Below are positions 16,435-25,412 of a stretch of 64,000 bases of DNA, piece after piece. The stretch is taken from the NCBI GenBank assembly GCA_963788185.1, contig CAWBGE010000017.1, positions 372,001 to 436,000 of the forward strand. The letters are read 5' to 3'. The DNA is from CAIWHR01 sp963788185. Lineage in GTDB: Bacteria > Pseudomonadota > Gammaproteobacteria > Burkholderiales > Casimicrobiaceae. Below the pieces are notes generated by a model, which worked only from the letters and a program-made list of their open reading frames with translations, searched no databases and had not been told where the DNA came from. The stretch's first letter is position 1. Every line of letters begins with the position of its first letter. The position numbers were made by a program, and so were the translations under genes.

Positions 16435-19056
16435 ATGAAAGCCGCCGAGATCCGCAGCAAATTTCTTCAATACTTCGCCGATCGCGGCCACACGGTGGTG
16501 CCGTCGTCGTCGCTGGTGCCCGCCAACGATCCGACGCTTCTGTTCGTCAACTCGGGAATGGTTCAGTTCAAGGACGTGTTCACGGGCACCGACAAGCGAT
16601 CGTACGTGCGTGCCACGTCGTCGCAGCGCAGCGTGCGCGCGGGCGGCAAGCACAACGACCTCGAAAACGTCGGCTACACGGCGCGGCACCACACGTTCTT
16701 CGAGATGCTGGGCAATTTCAGCTTCGGCGACTACTTCAAGCGCGATGCCATCCGCTTTGCGTGGGAGTTGCTGACCAAGCACTACGGCCTTCCCGCGGAG
16801 CGGCTGTGGACCACCGTCTACATCGACGACGACGAGGCGTTCGACCTCTGGACCAAGGACATCGGCGTGCCGGTCGAGCGTTGCGTGCGCATCGGCGACA
16901 ACAAGGGCACCAAGTACGCGAGCGACAATTTCTGGCAGATGGCCGACACCGGTCCCTGCGGACCCTGCTCAGAAATCTTCTACGACCACGGCCCGGAAGT
17001 GTGGGGTGGCCCTCCGGGATCCCCCGAGGCCGACGGCGATCGCTACATCGAGATCTGGAATCTGGTGTTCATGCAGTTCAATCGCGACGACAAGGGCGTG
17101 ATGCATCCGTTGCCCAAGCCGTCCGTCGACACCGGCATGGGCCTGGAACGGCTCGCTGCGGTGCTGCAGCACGTGCACTCGAACTACGAGATCGACCTCT
17201 TCCAGGATCTCATCCGCGGCGCCGTGCGCGAAACCGGTGCCACCGACTACCTCAATCCCTCGCTGCGCGTGATTGCAGATCACATCCGCGCCTGCGCGTT
17301 CCTGATCGTCGACGGCGTGACCCCGGCCTCCGACGGTCGCGGGTACGTGCTGCGCCGGATCATCCGGCGCGCGATCCGGCACGGCTACCAGCTCGGGCAG
17401 AAGGCGCCGTTCTTCCACAAGCTGGTCGAGGATCTCGATCGTGTGATGGGCGATGCCTACCCCGAGTTGCGCCGCGACAGGCAGCGCGTCGCGCAGGTGC
17501 TGAAGGCCGAGGAAGAGCGTTTCGGCGAGACGCTGGAAAACGGGATGAAGATCCTCGGCGAAGCGCTGGCCGGCGGGATTCGGACGCTCGACGGCGAAAC
17601 GGCATTCACCCTCTACGACACGTTCGGCTTTCCGCTGGACCTGACCGCCGATATCTGCCGCGAGCGCGACGTGGCGGTCGACGAGGCGGGCTTCCAGGCT
17701 GCAATGGCGAAGCAGCGCGAGCGCGCGCGTGCGGCCAGCCAGTTCAAGATGGACGCACAGCTCGACTACAAGGGCGCGAAGACGACGTTCCGCGGTTACG
17801 ACGAGCTCGCGACGCTCTCACGTGTCGTCGCCTTGTACCGCGACGGCGAGCCCGTGCCGTCGCTGCACGCCGGCGCGCATGGCGTGGTGGTGCTCGACGC
17901 AACGCCGTTCTACGCCGAGTCGGGCGGGCAGGTCGGCGACCGCGGCGAACTCGCGACGGAGGGCACCTGTCTCACGCTCTTCTCGGTGGCCGACACGCAG
18001 AAGATCCAGGCCGACGTCTTTGGGCACGTCGGCGACGTGAAGACCGGCGAACTGAAGATCGGCGACAGCGTCGCGGCGCGCGTCGACGGGCGCGCGCGTT
18101 CGCGCACGATGCGCAACCACTCGGCGACGCACCTGATGCACAAGGCGTTGCGCGAGGTGCTGGGGACGCACGTCCAGCAGAAGGGGTCGCTGGTCGATCC
18201 CGACAAGACGCGCTTCGACTTCGCGCACGGCGCCCCGCTGACCGACGACGAGATCCGCCGCATCGAGGGCATCGTCAATGCCGAGATCGTCGCCAACCCG
18301 GCGACGCAGGCGCGGGTGCTGCCGATCGACGAGGCGCAGAAGACCGGCGCAATGATGCTGTTCGGCGAGAAATACGGCGACGAGGTGCGCGTGCTCGACA
18401 TCGGCAGCTCGCGCGAGCTGTGCGGCGGCACGCACGTGGCGCGCACCGGCGACATCGGCTTCTTCAAGGTTGTCGGCGAGGGGGGCGTTGCAGCCGGCGT
18501 GCGCCGCATCGAGGCGGTGACCGGCGACAACGCGCTCGCCTGGGTGCAGGCGCAGGAGGCGAAGGTCGCGTCGACGGCGGCGGCGCTCAAGGCGCCTGTG
18601 GGCGAGATCGAGACCAAGGTGGCGCAGCTGATCGAGCACGGCAAGGCGCTGGAAAAGGAAGTCGCCCGGCTGCGCGGCCAACTCGCGCTGGGCAAGCTCG
18701 ACGGTGTGCTCGCAGGCGGCTGGCGCACGGTCAAAGGGGTCAAGACCGTCGCGATGGTGCTCGACGGCGCGGACGCGACATCGCTGCGCGAAAGCCTCGA
18801 CAAGGTCAAGGATCGGCTGGAAAGCGGGATCGTCGTGCTGGCCACGGTCGCCGACGACAAAGTGTCGCTGATCGCGGGTGTCACCAAGGACCTGACCGGC
18901 AAGGTCAAGGCCGGCGAACTCGTCAACTTCGTCGCGCAGCAGGTCGGCGGCAAGGGCGGCGGCCGTCCCGACATGGCGCAGGCGGGCGGCAACAATCCGG
19001 CAGGGCTGAAGGACGCCCTGCTGTCGATCGAGGCCTGGATCGAACAGCGCCTTTAA
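16435..19056 (+). CDS. alaS: Alanyl-tRNA synthetase
   Basis: AlaS (873 residues) charges tRNA-Ala. It contains the class II catalytic domain (MKAAEIRSKFLQYFADRGHTVVPSSSLVPANDPTLLFVNSGM; SVDTGMGLERL), the tRNA-recognition helices, the editing domain zinc motif HSATHLMHKAL with the distal CGGTHVARTGDIG, and a C-terminal oligomerisation/C-Ala domain ending GGGRPDMAQAGG. Length and order are standard, with no frame disruption. It has its own promoter region. Confidence 0.97.
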   Translation: MKAAEIRSKFLQYFADRGHTVVPSSSLVPANDPTLLFVNSGMVQFKDVFTGTDKRSYVRATSSQRSVRAGGKHNDLENVGYTARHHTFFEMLGNFSFGDYFKRDAIRFAWELLTKHYGLPAERLWTTVYIDDDEAFDLWTKDIGVPVERCVRIGDNKGTKYASDNFWQMADTGPCGPCSEIFYDHGPEVWGGPPGSPEADGDRYIEIWNLVFMQFNRDDKGVMHPLPKPSVDTGMGLERLAAVLQHVHSNYEIDLFQDLIRGAVRETGATDYLNPSLRVIADHIRACAFLIVDGVTPASDGRGYVLRRIIRRAIRHGYQLGQKAPFFHKLVEDLDRVMGDAYPELRRDRQRVAQVLKAEEERFGETLENGMKILGEALAGGIRTLDGETAFTLYDTFGFPLDLTADICRERDVAVDEAGFQAAMAKQRERARAASQFKMDAQLDYKGAKTTFRGYDELATLSRVVALYRDGEPVPSLHAGAHGVVVLDATPFYAESGGQVGDRGELATEGTCLTLFSVADTQKIQADVFGHVGDVKTGELKIGDSVAARVDGRARSRTMRNHSATHLMHKALREVLGTHVQQKGSLVDPDKTRFDFAHGAPLTDDEIRRIEGIVNAEIVANPATQARVLPIDEAQKTGAMMLFGEKYGDEVRVLDIGSSRELCGGTHVARTGDIGFFKVVGEGGVAAGVRRIEAVTGDNALAWVQAQEAKVASTAAALKAPVGEIETKVAQLIEHGKALEKEVARLRGQLALGKLDGVLAGGWRTVKGVKTVAMVLDGADATSLRESLDKVKDRLESGIVVLATVADDKVSLIAGVTKDLTGKVKAGELVNFVAQQVGGKGGGRPDMAQAGGNNPAGLKDALLSIEAWIEQRL

Positions 19057-19098
19057 CGCAACGGCGCGCCAACGCCGCACCACACGATAGGACGCGCG

Positions 19099-19530
19099 AT
19101 GACGCTGCGACATGGCATGACTCCGGAGGTGCTGAACCGGCGCGGGGTGGGCTTCCTGCCCGAATTCGTCGGCTTCAGGGTAATGGCAGTCGAGCAGGGG
19201 ATGCTGGTGGCCGAGATGGAGATCAGGCGCGAATTGCTCGCGCCGAACAGCTTCCTGCACGCCGCCGCGGTCGTGGCCCTGGCCGACACGTCCTGCGGAT
19301 ACGGCTGTATCGCGCACCTGCCGAAGGGGGCCGAGAACTTCACCACCGTCGAGCTGAAGACCAACTTCCTCGGCACGGCGCGCGAAGGCACGCTCGCCTG
19401 CGTCGCGCGGCCGGCGCACCTCGGCAACACCACGCAGGTGTGGGACGCCACCGTGTCGCGGCACGCGGACGGCAAGACCATTGCGCTGTTTCGCTGCACG
19501 CAACTGATCCTCTGGCCCAAGGCGAAGTAA
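19099..19530 (+). CDS. Hotdog-fold thioesterase (PaaI/YdiI-like)
   Basis: This 143-residue protein is a single hotdog domain: FLPEFVGFRVMAVEQGMLVAEMEI, a central helix starting LLAPNSFLHAAAVVALADTSCGYG and the strand NFTTVELKTNFLGTAREGTLAC. Such proteins hydrolyse acyl- or aryl-CoA thioesters. The HGG of classical PaaI is replaced by FLHAAAVVALAD, where Asp is the usual catalytic acid. It follows alaS by 42 bp and may be cotranscribed. Substrate unknown. Confidence 0.85.
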   Translation: MTLRHGMTPEVLNRRGVGFLPEFVGFRVMAVEQGMLVAEMEIRRELLAPNSFLHAAAVVALADTSCGYGCIAHLPKGAENFTTVELKTNFLGTAREGTLACVARPAHLGNTTQVWDATVSRHADGKTIALFRCTQLILWPKAK

Positions 19531-19558
19531 GGCCGGAATCCCATTCGCCCCCGTCGCG

Positions 19559-19574
19559 TCGTCCTTCCGGACGA
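19559..19574. other. Stem-loop between thioesterase gene and comEC
   Basis: TCGTCC (19559-19564) pairs with GGACGA (19569-19574) around a TTCC loop, inside a larger imperfect CCCCC/GGGGG-flanked dyad (about 19547-19600). There is no T run, so this is only a candidate transcription-stop or mRNA structure. Confidence 0.3.
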
Positions 19575-19638
19575 TGGCGGCAGCGAGGCGAGCGGGGGAG
19601 AGTGTAGCGGTTGACGCACTTCGCGCGTCACGCTGCCG

Positions 19639-22122
19639 ATGCGCTGCCCGTCCTTCGTTGCTCCATCGCTTGCCGCGTTTGCCATCGGCGTCTGCCTCTT
19701 GCAGCGGCAATCGGTGCTGCCGCGCGTCTGGGTGTGGCTGCTCATCGCCGTGCTGGCGTTCGCATGCACCGGCTTTGCGTTGCGACGCCGCGGATGGGCA
19801 GGCGCGCAGGCGGCCGTGGCGACGTGGAACCCGGCAGTTGCCGGCGCTGCGTGCCTGCTGCCCGCACTGGCAGGCGCTTTTGCCGTCGGCTTCGCTTACG
19901 CAGCATGGCGGGCAGAGCTGCGTCTTGCCGCTGCGTTGCCGACCGCGTGGGAAGGCGAGGACATCCGCATCGTCGGCGTGATCGACGAATTGCCGCAGGC
20001 GTCGGAGCGCGGCGTGCGTTTCATGTTCGCCGTCGAAGCGGTCGCCACGCCGGCGGCGGTGGTTCCGCCGCGACTCTCGCTGGCGTGGTACACGCAATGG
20101 CAGACCGGCGGCCCGGTCGACCCAGTGCCGGTTCTGCGCGCCGGCGAGCGGTGGCAGCTCACCGTCCGCCTCAAGCGACCGCACGGCAGCGTCAATCCGT
20201 ACGGGTACGACATCGAGGCGTGGATGCTCGAGAACAACGTGCGCGCGACCGGCTACGTCCGCCGCGACGGGGCCAATGCGCGGCTCTCGGCGTTTGCGGG
20301 CCGGGCGCGCGATTACGTTGCGCGCGCGCGGTCGGCGGTGCGCGATCGCGTCTTCGCCGCGCTCCCGGATGCCCCGTATGCGGGCGTGCTCGTCGCCTTG
20401 GCGATCGGCGAGCAGCGCGCCATTTCCGAGGCGCAGTGGAAGGTGTTCAACCGCACCGGCGTGACGCACCTGGTTTCGATTTCCGGAATGCACGTCACCG
20501 TGTTCGCCACTCTTGCCGGTGCGGTCGTGTTTGCGCTGGCGCGACGCAGCGTGCGCCTCACCAGCCGGATTCCGGCGCGGCGGATCGCGGCGCTGGCGGG
20601 CGTGATCGCCGCGGCCGGTTACGTGCTGCTGGCGGGCGCGCAGGTGCCGGCGCAACGGACGCTGCTGATGCTCACCGTCGCCGCGATCGGGCTGTGGATC
20701 GCGCGGCCGGGAACCGCGGCGCTCGTGTGGCTGTGGTCGCTCGTCGCGGTCCTGATCGTCGACCCCTGGGCGCCGCTGGCGCCGGGCTTCTGGCTCTCCT
20801 TCGGCGCCGTCGGCCTGCTGCTCTACGGCGGGACGGGGCGGCGGCGCGGCGCTGCCGCGACGACTCGCGGCGCGCGGCTGCGACAAGGCGTGCTGGCGGC
20901 GATGCGCGCGCAGGCACTGATCACCGTCGGCATGGTGCCGCTCACTCTGGCGCTGTTCCAGCAGGTGTCGCTGATCGCGCCGCTCGCCAACGCGATGGCC
21001 ATTCCGCTGGTCACATTCGCGGTCGTTCCGTTGGCGCTGGCCGGCGTCGTCGTTCCCGCCGACCTGCTGTGGCAGATCGCGCATGCGGTGCTGTCGGCGC
21101 TGATGTGGCTGCTCGAGCAACTCGCCGACGCCCCCAGCGCCGTCTGGCAGCAGCACGCTCCCGTGGTGCCGGCGCTGATCGCCGCCGGCTTCGGCGTGAT
21201 CTGGCTGGCGGCGCCACGTGGCACGCCGCTGCGTGCGCTGGGCGCGCTGTGGCTCCTTCCGCTGTTCCTCGTTCGGCCGGCGCCACCGCCTGTCGGCGCG
21301 TTTCGCATGACGGTGCTCGACGTCGGGCAGGGGCTTGCGGTCGCGATCGAGACCCACGCCCGGGCACTGCTCTATGACACCGGGCCCCGCTATTCGGAAA
21401 CGGCGGATGCAGGATCCCGCATCGTGGCGCCCTACCTGCGTGGCGCAGGCATTGCGCGCCTCGACGCCATGGTGGTGTCGCACCAGGACAACGATCACAG
21501 CGGGGGCACGGTCTCGCTGCTGCACATCATGCCGATCGGGCGGCTCCTGTCGTCGGTGCTCGCCGACTCGCCGCTGCTGGCAGCGCTGCCGAAGGACGGG
21601 CCCACGGTCATCCGTTGCGAATCGGGTCAGCGCTGGGAATGGGACGGCGTGGTGTTCTCGCTGCTGCATCCGACGCCAGCCGAGTACGCCGACCCGCGCG
21701 TCAAGACCAATGACCTGTCGTGCGTGCTGCGCATCGATTCCCCGCACGGCAGCGCGCTGCTGACCGGCGACATCGAGGCGGTCAGCGAAGGGAGTCTACT
21801 CGATCGCGAAGCAGCCCGGCTCAGGGCCGACGTGCTGGTGGTGCCCCATCACGGCAGCCGCTCCTCCTCGACACCCGCATTCGTCGCTGCCGTTGCGCCG
21901 CAGGTCGCCGTTTTCACGCCGGGCTATCGCAATCGCTACGGTCATCCGCGCCCGGAGATCGTCGCGCGTTACGCGCGGTCGCAAACCTGGCGCACCGACC
22001 TCCACGGCGCGCTGACATTCACGTTTTCGGCCGCCGGGTCACTGCATCCGCGCGCGGAGCGCGACTTTGGCCGACGCTACTGGCACGACCTGCCGCTGCC
22101 CGATGATTCGCTGCCGGATTGA
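19639..22122 (+). CDS. comEC: DNA uptake channel ComEC/Rec2
   Basis: ComEC imports single-stranded DNA across the inner membrane during natural transformation. The 827-residue protein has the three expected parts: an N-terminal soluble DUF4131 region after the first TM helices (LKRPHGSVNPYGYDIEAWMLENNVRATGYV), the Competence polytopic domain (GEQRAISEAQWKVFNRTGVTHLVSISGMHV; many TM segments to about residue 550) and a C-terminal metallo-beta-lactamase domain with VSHQDNDHSGGTVSLLH, LTGDIEA and VPHHGSRSSSTPAF. The metal-binding histidines look intact. No other competence genes are in the window. Confidence 0.93.
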   Translation: MRCPSFVAPSLAAFAIGVCLLQRQSVLPRVWVWLLIAVLAFACTGFALRRRGWAGAQAAVATWNPAVAGAACLLPALAGAFAVGFAYAAWRAELRLAAALPTAWEGEDIRIVGVIDELPQASERGVRFMFAVEAVATPAAVVPPRLSLAWYTQWQTGGPVDPVPVLRAGERWQLTVRLKRPHGSVNPYGYDIEAWMLENNVRATGYVRRDGANARLSAFAGRARDYVARARSAVRDRVFAALPDAPYAGVLVALAIGEQRAISEAQWKVFNRTGVTHLVSISGMHVTVFATLAGAVVFALARRSVRLTSRIPARRIAALAGVIAAAGYVLLAGAQVPAQRTLLMLTVAAIGLWIARPGTAALVWLWSLVAVLIVDPWAPLAPGFWLSFGAVGLLLYGGTGRRRGAAATTRGARLRQGVLAAMRAQALITVGMVPLTLALFQQVSLIAPLANAMAIPLVTFAVVPLALAGVVVPADLLWQIAHAVLSALMWLLEQLADAPSAVWQQHAPVVPALIAAGFGVIWLAAPRGTPLRALGALWLLPLFLVRPAPPPVGAFRMTVLDVGQGLAVAIETHARALLYDTGPRYSETADAGSRIVAPYLRGAGIARLDAMVVSHQDNDHSGGTVSLLHIMPIGRLLSSVLADSPLLAALPKDGPTVIRCESGQRWEWDGVVFSLLHPTPAEYADPRVKTNDLSCVLRIDSPHGSALLTGDIEAVSEGSLLDREAARLRADVLVVPHHGSRSSSTPAFVAAVAPQVAVFTPGYRNRYGHPRPEIVARYARSQTWRTDLHGALTFTFSAAGSLHPRAERDFGRRYWHDLPLPDDSLPD

Positions 22123-22152
22123 CGGTGGCCGGCAGCGTCGTAGACTTGTCGC

Positions 22153-23184
22153 ATGAACAAATCACTGCAAGCCCTTGCCCGCGGCATCCTCGCCGTGGTG
22201 GCCGCCGCGCTGCTCGCGCACGCATCACCCGTGCAGGCGCAGCAGGCGCCGCGCGAATGGAAGCTGTCCACCGCCCTCGGCCCGGCGTTCGTGCTCGGCA
22301 AGGCTGGGGAGCGCTGGGCGACGCTGATCGCGCAGCGAACAGCGGGCCGATTGCCGGTCAAGCTCCATCCGGGTGCGGCGCTCGCGCAGCGCGATCCGTT
22401 GCGCGAGTTCGCGGTGCTGCGCGACGGTGGCGCCGACCTCGCGGTCGGATCGACGTTGTTCTGGTCGGCAACGGTGCCCGAGCTCGGTGTCGTCGCGCTG
22501 CCGTGGCTGGCGCCCACCTGGCCGCAGCTGACGGCGCTCGCCGGAGAAGCGGTGGCGACGCGGCTCGCGGCGGCGCTCGTCCGGGCGGGGGTCGAGCCTT
22601 TGGCGTTCGCGCCGCTCGGGTATCGGGCGCTGGCAACCAAGCTGCGCGCGGTGCGCGAGCCGGGTGACCTCACGGGAATGCGCGTGCGCGTCCCGGCGCT
22701 GCCGTCCGTCGCCGACATCTACACCGCGCTTGGCGCCTCGCCGCGATCCACGAGCTTCGCCGACGCGCAGGCCGCGTTCAGGTCGGGAAGCCTCGATGCG
22801 CAGGAGGGAAGCGCGGCGTCGTTCGCCGCCGCGCGCCTCGACGGTGTCGGCCTGCGCTTTGTCGCCGACTGGAATGCGGTCGCCGAAATGGCGGTATTTG
22901 CCGTCAGCCGGGGCGCGTGGGAAACCTGGCCGGAAGCCGATCGCCTGCTGGTTCGCGTCGCGGCAACAGAAGTGGCGAACGAACTGGCAGCGCAGGCCCG
23001 CAAGGAAGCGGACGACGCGCTGTCGGAGTTGCGGCGGCGCGGATTGACGGTGACGCGCGCGACACCGGACGGCCACGCCGCGTTCGCGCTGGCGACGCGA
23101 AGCGTGTACCAGCAGTGGGCCGCTGTCGCGGGTGAGGACATCACGCGCGCGGCCGAGGCCGCCGTGGCTGCCGTGCCGCGATAG
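22153..23184 (+). CDS. Orphan TRAP-type solute-binding protein (DctP family)
   Basis: The 343-residue protein starts with a signal peptide (hydrophobic run ILAVVAAALLAHASPVQAQQA, cleavage after AQA or AQ) and is a DctP/TAXI-like extracytoplasmic binding protein: WKLSTALGPAFVLGKAGERWATLI, then LTGMRVRVPALPSVADIYTALGASP, with the conserved arginine that grips the carboxylate of the ligand, and FRSGSLDAQEGSAASF. No small or large TRAP membrane subunit adjoins it, unlike the two complete TRAP sets elsewhere in this window. It may share membrane subunits encoded elsewhere or serve as a sensor. It is convergent with the aspartoacylase-like gene. Confidence 0.82.
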   Translation: MNKSLQALARGILAVVAAALLAHASPVQAQQAPREWKLSTALGPAFVLGKAGERWATLIAQRTAGRLPVKLHPGAALAQRDPLREFAVLRDGGADLAVGSTLFWSATVPELGVVALPWLAPTWPQLTALAGEAVATRLAAALVRAGVEPLAFAPLGYRALATKLRAVREPGDLTGMRVRVPALPSVADIYTALGASPRSTSFADAQAAFRSGSLDAQEGSAASFAAARLDGVGLRFVADWNAVAEMAVFAVSRGAWETWPEADRLLVRVAATEVANELAAQARKEADDALSELRRRGLTVTRATPDGHAAFALATRSVYQQWAAVAGEDITRAAEAAVAAVPR

Positions 23185-23198
23185 CCGGAAGCTCCTGC

Positions 23199-24242
23199 TT
23201 ACTCGGCGCCGACGAAGCGCCCCAGACGTACGGCAGTCTCCCCTCTCTTCGGGCGTCGGGTGGGCATGATCAGCACGCACTGGTCGTACGGAGTCTCGAT
23301 GCGCGCATCGCCATCGGTCGCGAGCAGCGTGCCGGCCTCCGGCACGACCGCGAGTCCCTGCACCGGCACGGCGAACGCGAAATCGTCGCTGCCTATCGTC
23401 ACCGCCGCCGTCACTTCGATCACCCGCTGCGTCGGCAGCGTGCCCCGATCGAGATGGCGATCGAGCAGCGCGGCATCGGCCATGCCGAAATGGCGCAGAA
23501 ACCGCAACACCGACTGGCGTGCGACCTCGGGGGACGCTCGTTCCCAGTGCTGGCCGCATTCGATCAGCAGCGCAGTGCGCGGATCAATGGGATCGTCGAA
23601 GAACGCGTAGTCGCGCAATCGCCTGCCGGCGGAGTGGCCGGCATCGATGACGACATCGCGCGGCAGGCCCAGCGCGAGCGCCAGTTCCAGCCCTTTGCGC
23701 TGGCGCCCGGCAAGCGCCAGTGGCGGACAGGGGTCGGTCATCGAATGCAGGTCGAGCAGGTAATCGACGCGGTCGTAGAGCGGCCGCAGTTCACGCGCGC
23801 GCACGAGGTCCGCTGTCCTGCGCGTGCTGTCGAGCACCGCGCTGGTCCAAAGGCGATTGAAATCCTCGTCGACGCAACGCGAAGCGTAGGGATCGGCGGC
23901 ATCGAAAATTTCGTAGGCGGCGACGTTGGCGAAGGCGACGGACAACGTGCCCCGTGCCGGCCGAAAGCCTGCATCGAGCAGCCAGTCGAGCGCGATGGCG
24001 CCGCAGACCTCGTTGCCGTGGGTGAGCGCCTGCAGCAGCACGTGCGGCCCGGACTGTTCGGCGGTGTAGGTGTGGACGTAGGGGATGCCGGTGTTGCCCG
24101 TCGCCCAGCGCGCAAGATCCGGAAACGGCACCTCGATGATCGGCGAGTCGCCGTTGACGCCGCGGGTATCGATTTCGATCACTGGATTGCCTTCGTGCTG
24201 CGCCCTCCGGTGTTCACGCCTGGGGCGGCCCGTCGCGCTCAT
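23199..24242 (-). CDS. Succinylglutamate desuccinylase/aspartoacylase-family (M14-like) metallohydrolase
   Basis: The 347-residue protein is a zinc carboxypeptidase-fold deacylase: the zinc pair lies in LLQALTHGNEVCGAIALDWLL, the third ligand in DYLLDLHSMTDPCPPLAL, and a downstream GlnHis/Glu region in LLIECGQHWERA. Family members cleave amide bonds of N-acylated amino acids. ATG 24242 has an upstream AAGG seven bases away; the open frame continues further without homology. Its start overlaps the stop of a short upstream ORF by 4 bp. The substrate is not evident, but the adjacent convergent TRAP binding protein would suit an N-acyl amino acid or carboxylate. Confidence 0.82.
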   Translation of the reverse strand: MSATGRPRREHRRAQHEGNPVIEIDTRGVNGDSPIIEVPFPDLARWATGNTGIPYVHTYTAEQSGPHVLLQALTHGNEVCGAIALDWLLDAGFRPARGTLSVAFANVAAYEIFDAADPYASRCVDEDFNRLWTSAVLDSTRRTADLVRARELRPLYDRVDYLLDLHSMTDPCPPLALAGRQRKGLELALALGLPRDVVIDAGHSAGRRLRDYAFFDDPIDPRTALLIECGQHWERASPEVARQSVLRFLRHFGMADAALLDRHLDRGTLPTQRVIEVTAAVTIGSDDFAFAVPVQGLAVVPEAGTLLATDGDARIETPYDQCVLIMPTRRPKRGETAVRLGRFVGAE

Positions 24243-24394
24243 TGAACTACCTTCGCGCTGGGAACGAAGGTATTCCCCCTCGGCGCGGCCCCTCGGAAGG
24301 TGACGAGGGTGCGGATCAGGTCCCACGCGCGCAGGTCGCCGGAGTTCGCGGGCGCTGCGGCAACGACGATGTCGGCGGAGGCGAGTGAGTTCAT
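24239..24394 (-). CDS. Possible small protein translationally coupled to the aspartoacylase-like gene
   Basis: A 51-codon ORF (MNSLASADIVVAAAPANSGD...) ends with TGA inside the ATG of the next gene (24242), a coupling arrangement. It lies between a strong promoter (24470-24441) and that gene. No family is recognised. A longer form from a TTG at 24451 would overlap the promoter and is not used. The ribosome site is weak, so it may be only leader sequence. Confidence 0.25.
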   Translation of the reverse strand: MNSLASADIVVAAAPANSGDLRAWDLIRTLVTFRGAAPRGNTFVPSAKVVQ

Positions 24395-24584
24395 CCGGGG
24401 GCGCGTTTCGGCAAGCGCATCGAGTCGATGGCAACGGATCAGGATAGGCAAGGGGTGGGCAGCGTGTCAAACGCGAACCCTTCCGCAGCGTTGACAGACC
24501 CCAGTTCGACGGGCAGGTCCGGGTCGACCTATACTGGATGCATCTTCGTTCGCGCGCCCGGCCGGCCGGGTCCTGGACCGCTCC
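24243..24584. other. 342-bp divergent region between aspartoacylase and inositol-phosphatase genes
   Basis: It holds the reverse promoter at 24470-24441, a possible coupled small ORF (24394-24239) and a forward -10-like TATACT (24530-24535) about 50 bp before the ATG at 24585. A forward TTGACA at 24491 lies 33 bp from this TATACT, too far to act as its -35. Nothing else is recognised. Confidence 0.4.
24441..24470 (-). promoter_or_regulatory. Promoter of the aspartoacylase-like gene
   Basis: On the reverse strand TTGACA (24470-24465) and TATCCT (24446-24441) are 18 bp apart. Transcription would start near 24434, leaving a leader of about 190 bases before the ATG at 24242, or reading the possible small ORF first. 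Confidence 0.5.
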
Positions 24585-25412
24585 ATGATCTTTACCGAGA
24601 CCCAGACCCACACGCTGGCGCAGATTCTTCGCGATGCGGCAGTCGCCGAGGTGATGCCGCGATTCCGGCAGTTTGCGCGCCAGGCGACGCGGCCCAAGAC
24701 CTCTCACCTCGATCTCGTGACCGACGCCGACGAAGCCACCGAGCGACTGATCGCGCAGCGTCTCGCGCATGCCTTTCCCGGCGCAGTGATCGTCGGGGAG
24801 GAGGCGGCATCGGCCGATCCCGCCTTGCTCGGCCAGCTCGCGACCGCGGACCTGGCAATTCTCGTCGACCCGATCGACGGCACCAAGAATTTCGCCTCCG
24901 GCCTGCCGCTGTTCGGGGTGATGGCCGCCGTCGTGGTGCAGGGAGTCACCATCGCCGGCGTCATCTACGACCCGGTCGCACAAAACTGGGCGCTGGGGCT
25001 GCGTGGTGTCGGCGCCTGGATGGAGGACGCCGACGGCGAGCGGAGCGAGTTCGCTCCCGCTGCGCCGCGCCCGTTGCCGGAAATGCTGGGGCTTGTTTCC
25101 TGGGTGTTCATGGACGAGCCTTTCAAGTCCACGGTGACGGGCAATTTCACTCGCGTGGCCGGTGCCGCCGATTACCGGACCGCGGCACACGCGTACCGTC
25201 TCGTGGCCGGCGGCCACTACGACTTCGCGCTGTTCGGCAAGGTGATGCCCTGGGATCACGCCGCCGGATGCCTCATTCTCGAGGAGTTGGGCGGCCACTG
25301 CGCACTGTTCGACGGTACGCCCTATCGCCCGACGCTCCACACCGGGGGGCTCTTGTGCGCGCCCGACCGTGACCGCTGGAGCAGAATCCATGAGGCCCTG
25401 CTTGGTTCGTAA
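24585..25412 (+). CDS. Inositol-monophosphatase-family phosphatase
   Basis: The 275-residue protein has the lithium-sensitive phosphatase motifs: the metal-binding Glu pair in VIVGEEAAS, LVDPIDGTKNFASGLPLFGVM (motif DPIDGT), and PWDHAAGCLILEELGG near the C-terminus with the last metal Asp. Such enzymes hydrolyse inositol phosphate, histidinol phosphate, 3'-phosphoadenosine phosphate or sugar phosphates. The family cannot be split further by eye. The sugar-dehydrogenase gene starts within its last 23 bp, in another frame. Confidence 0.9.
   Translation: MIFTETQTHTLAQILRDAAVAEVMPRFRQFARQATRPKTSHLDLVTDADEATERLIAQRLAHAFPGAVIVGEEAASADPALLGQLATADLAILVDPIDGTKNFASGLPLFGVMAAVVVQGVTIAGVIYDPVAQNWALGLRGVGAWMEDADGERSEFAPAAPRPLPEMLGLVSWVFMDEPFKSTVTGNFTRVAGAADYRTAAHAYRLVAGGHYDFALFGKVMPWDHAAGCLILEELGGHCALFDGTPYRPTLHTGGLLCAPDRDRWSRIHEALLGS

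Noticed and set aside
17818..21747. 1309-codon open frame on the minus strand across alaS, the thioesterase and comEC
   Set aside because: It is antisense to clear genes, its translation is Arg/Asp/His-rich without any known motif, and such frames are common in high-GC DNA.
24491..24535. TTGACA (24491) plus TATACT (24530) as a promoter for the inositol-phosphatase gene
   Set aside because: The spacing is 33 bp, too long for a sigma-70 promoter; only the -10 is kept as possible.
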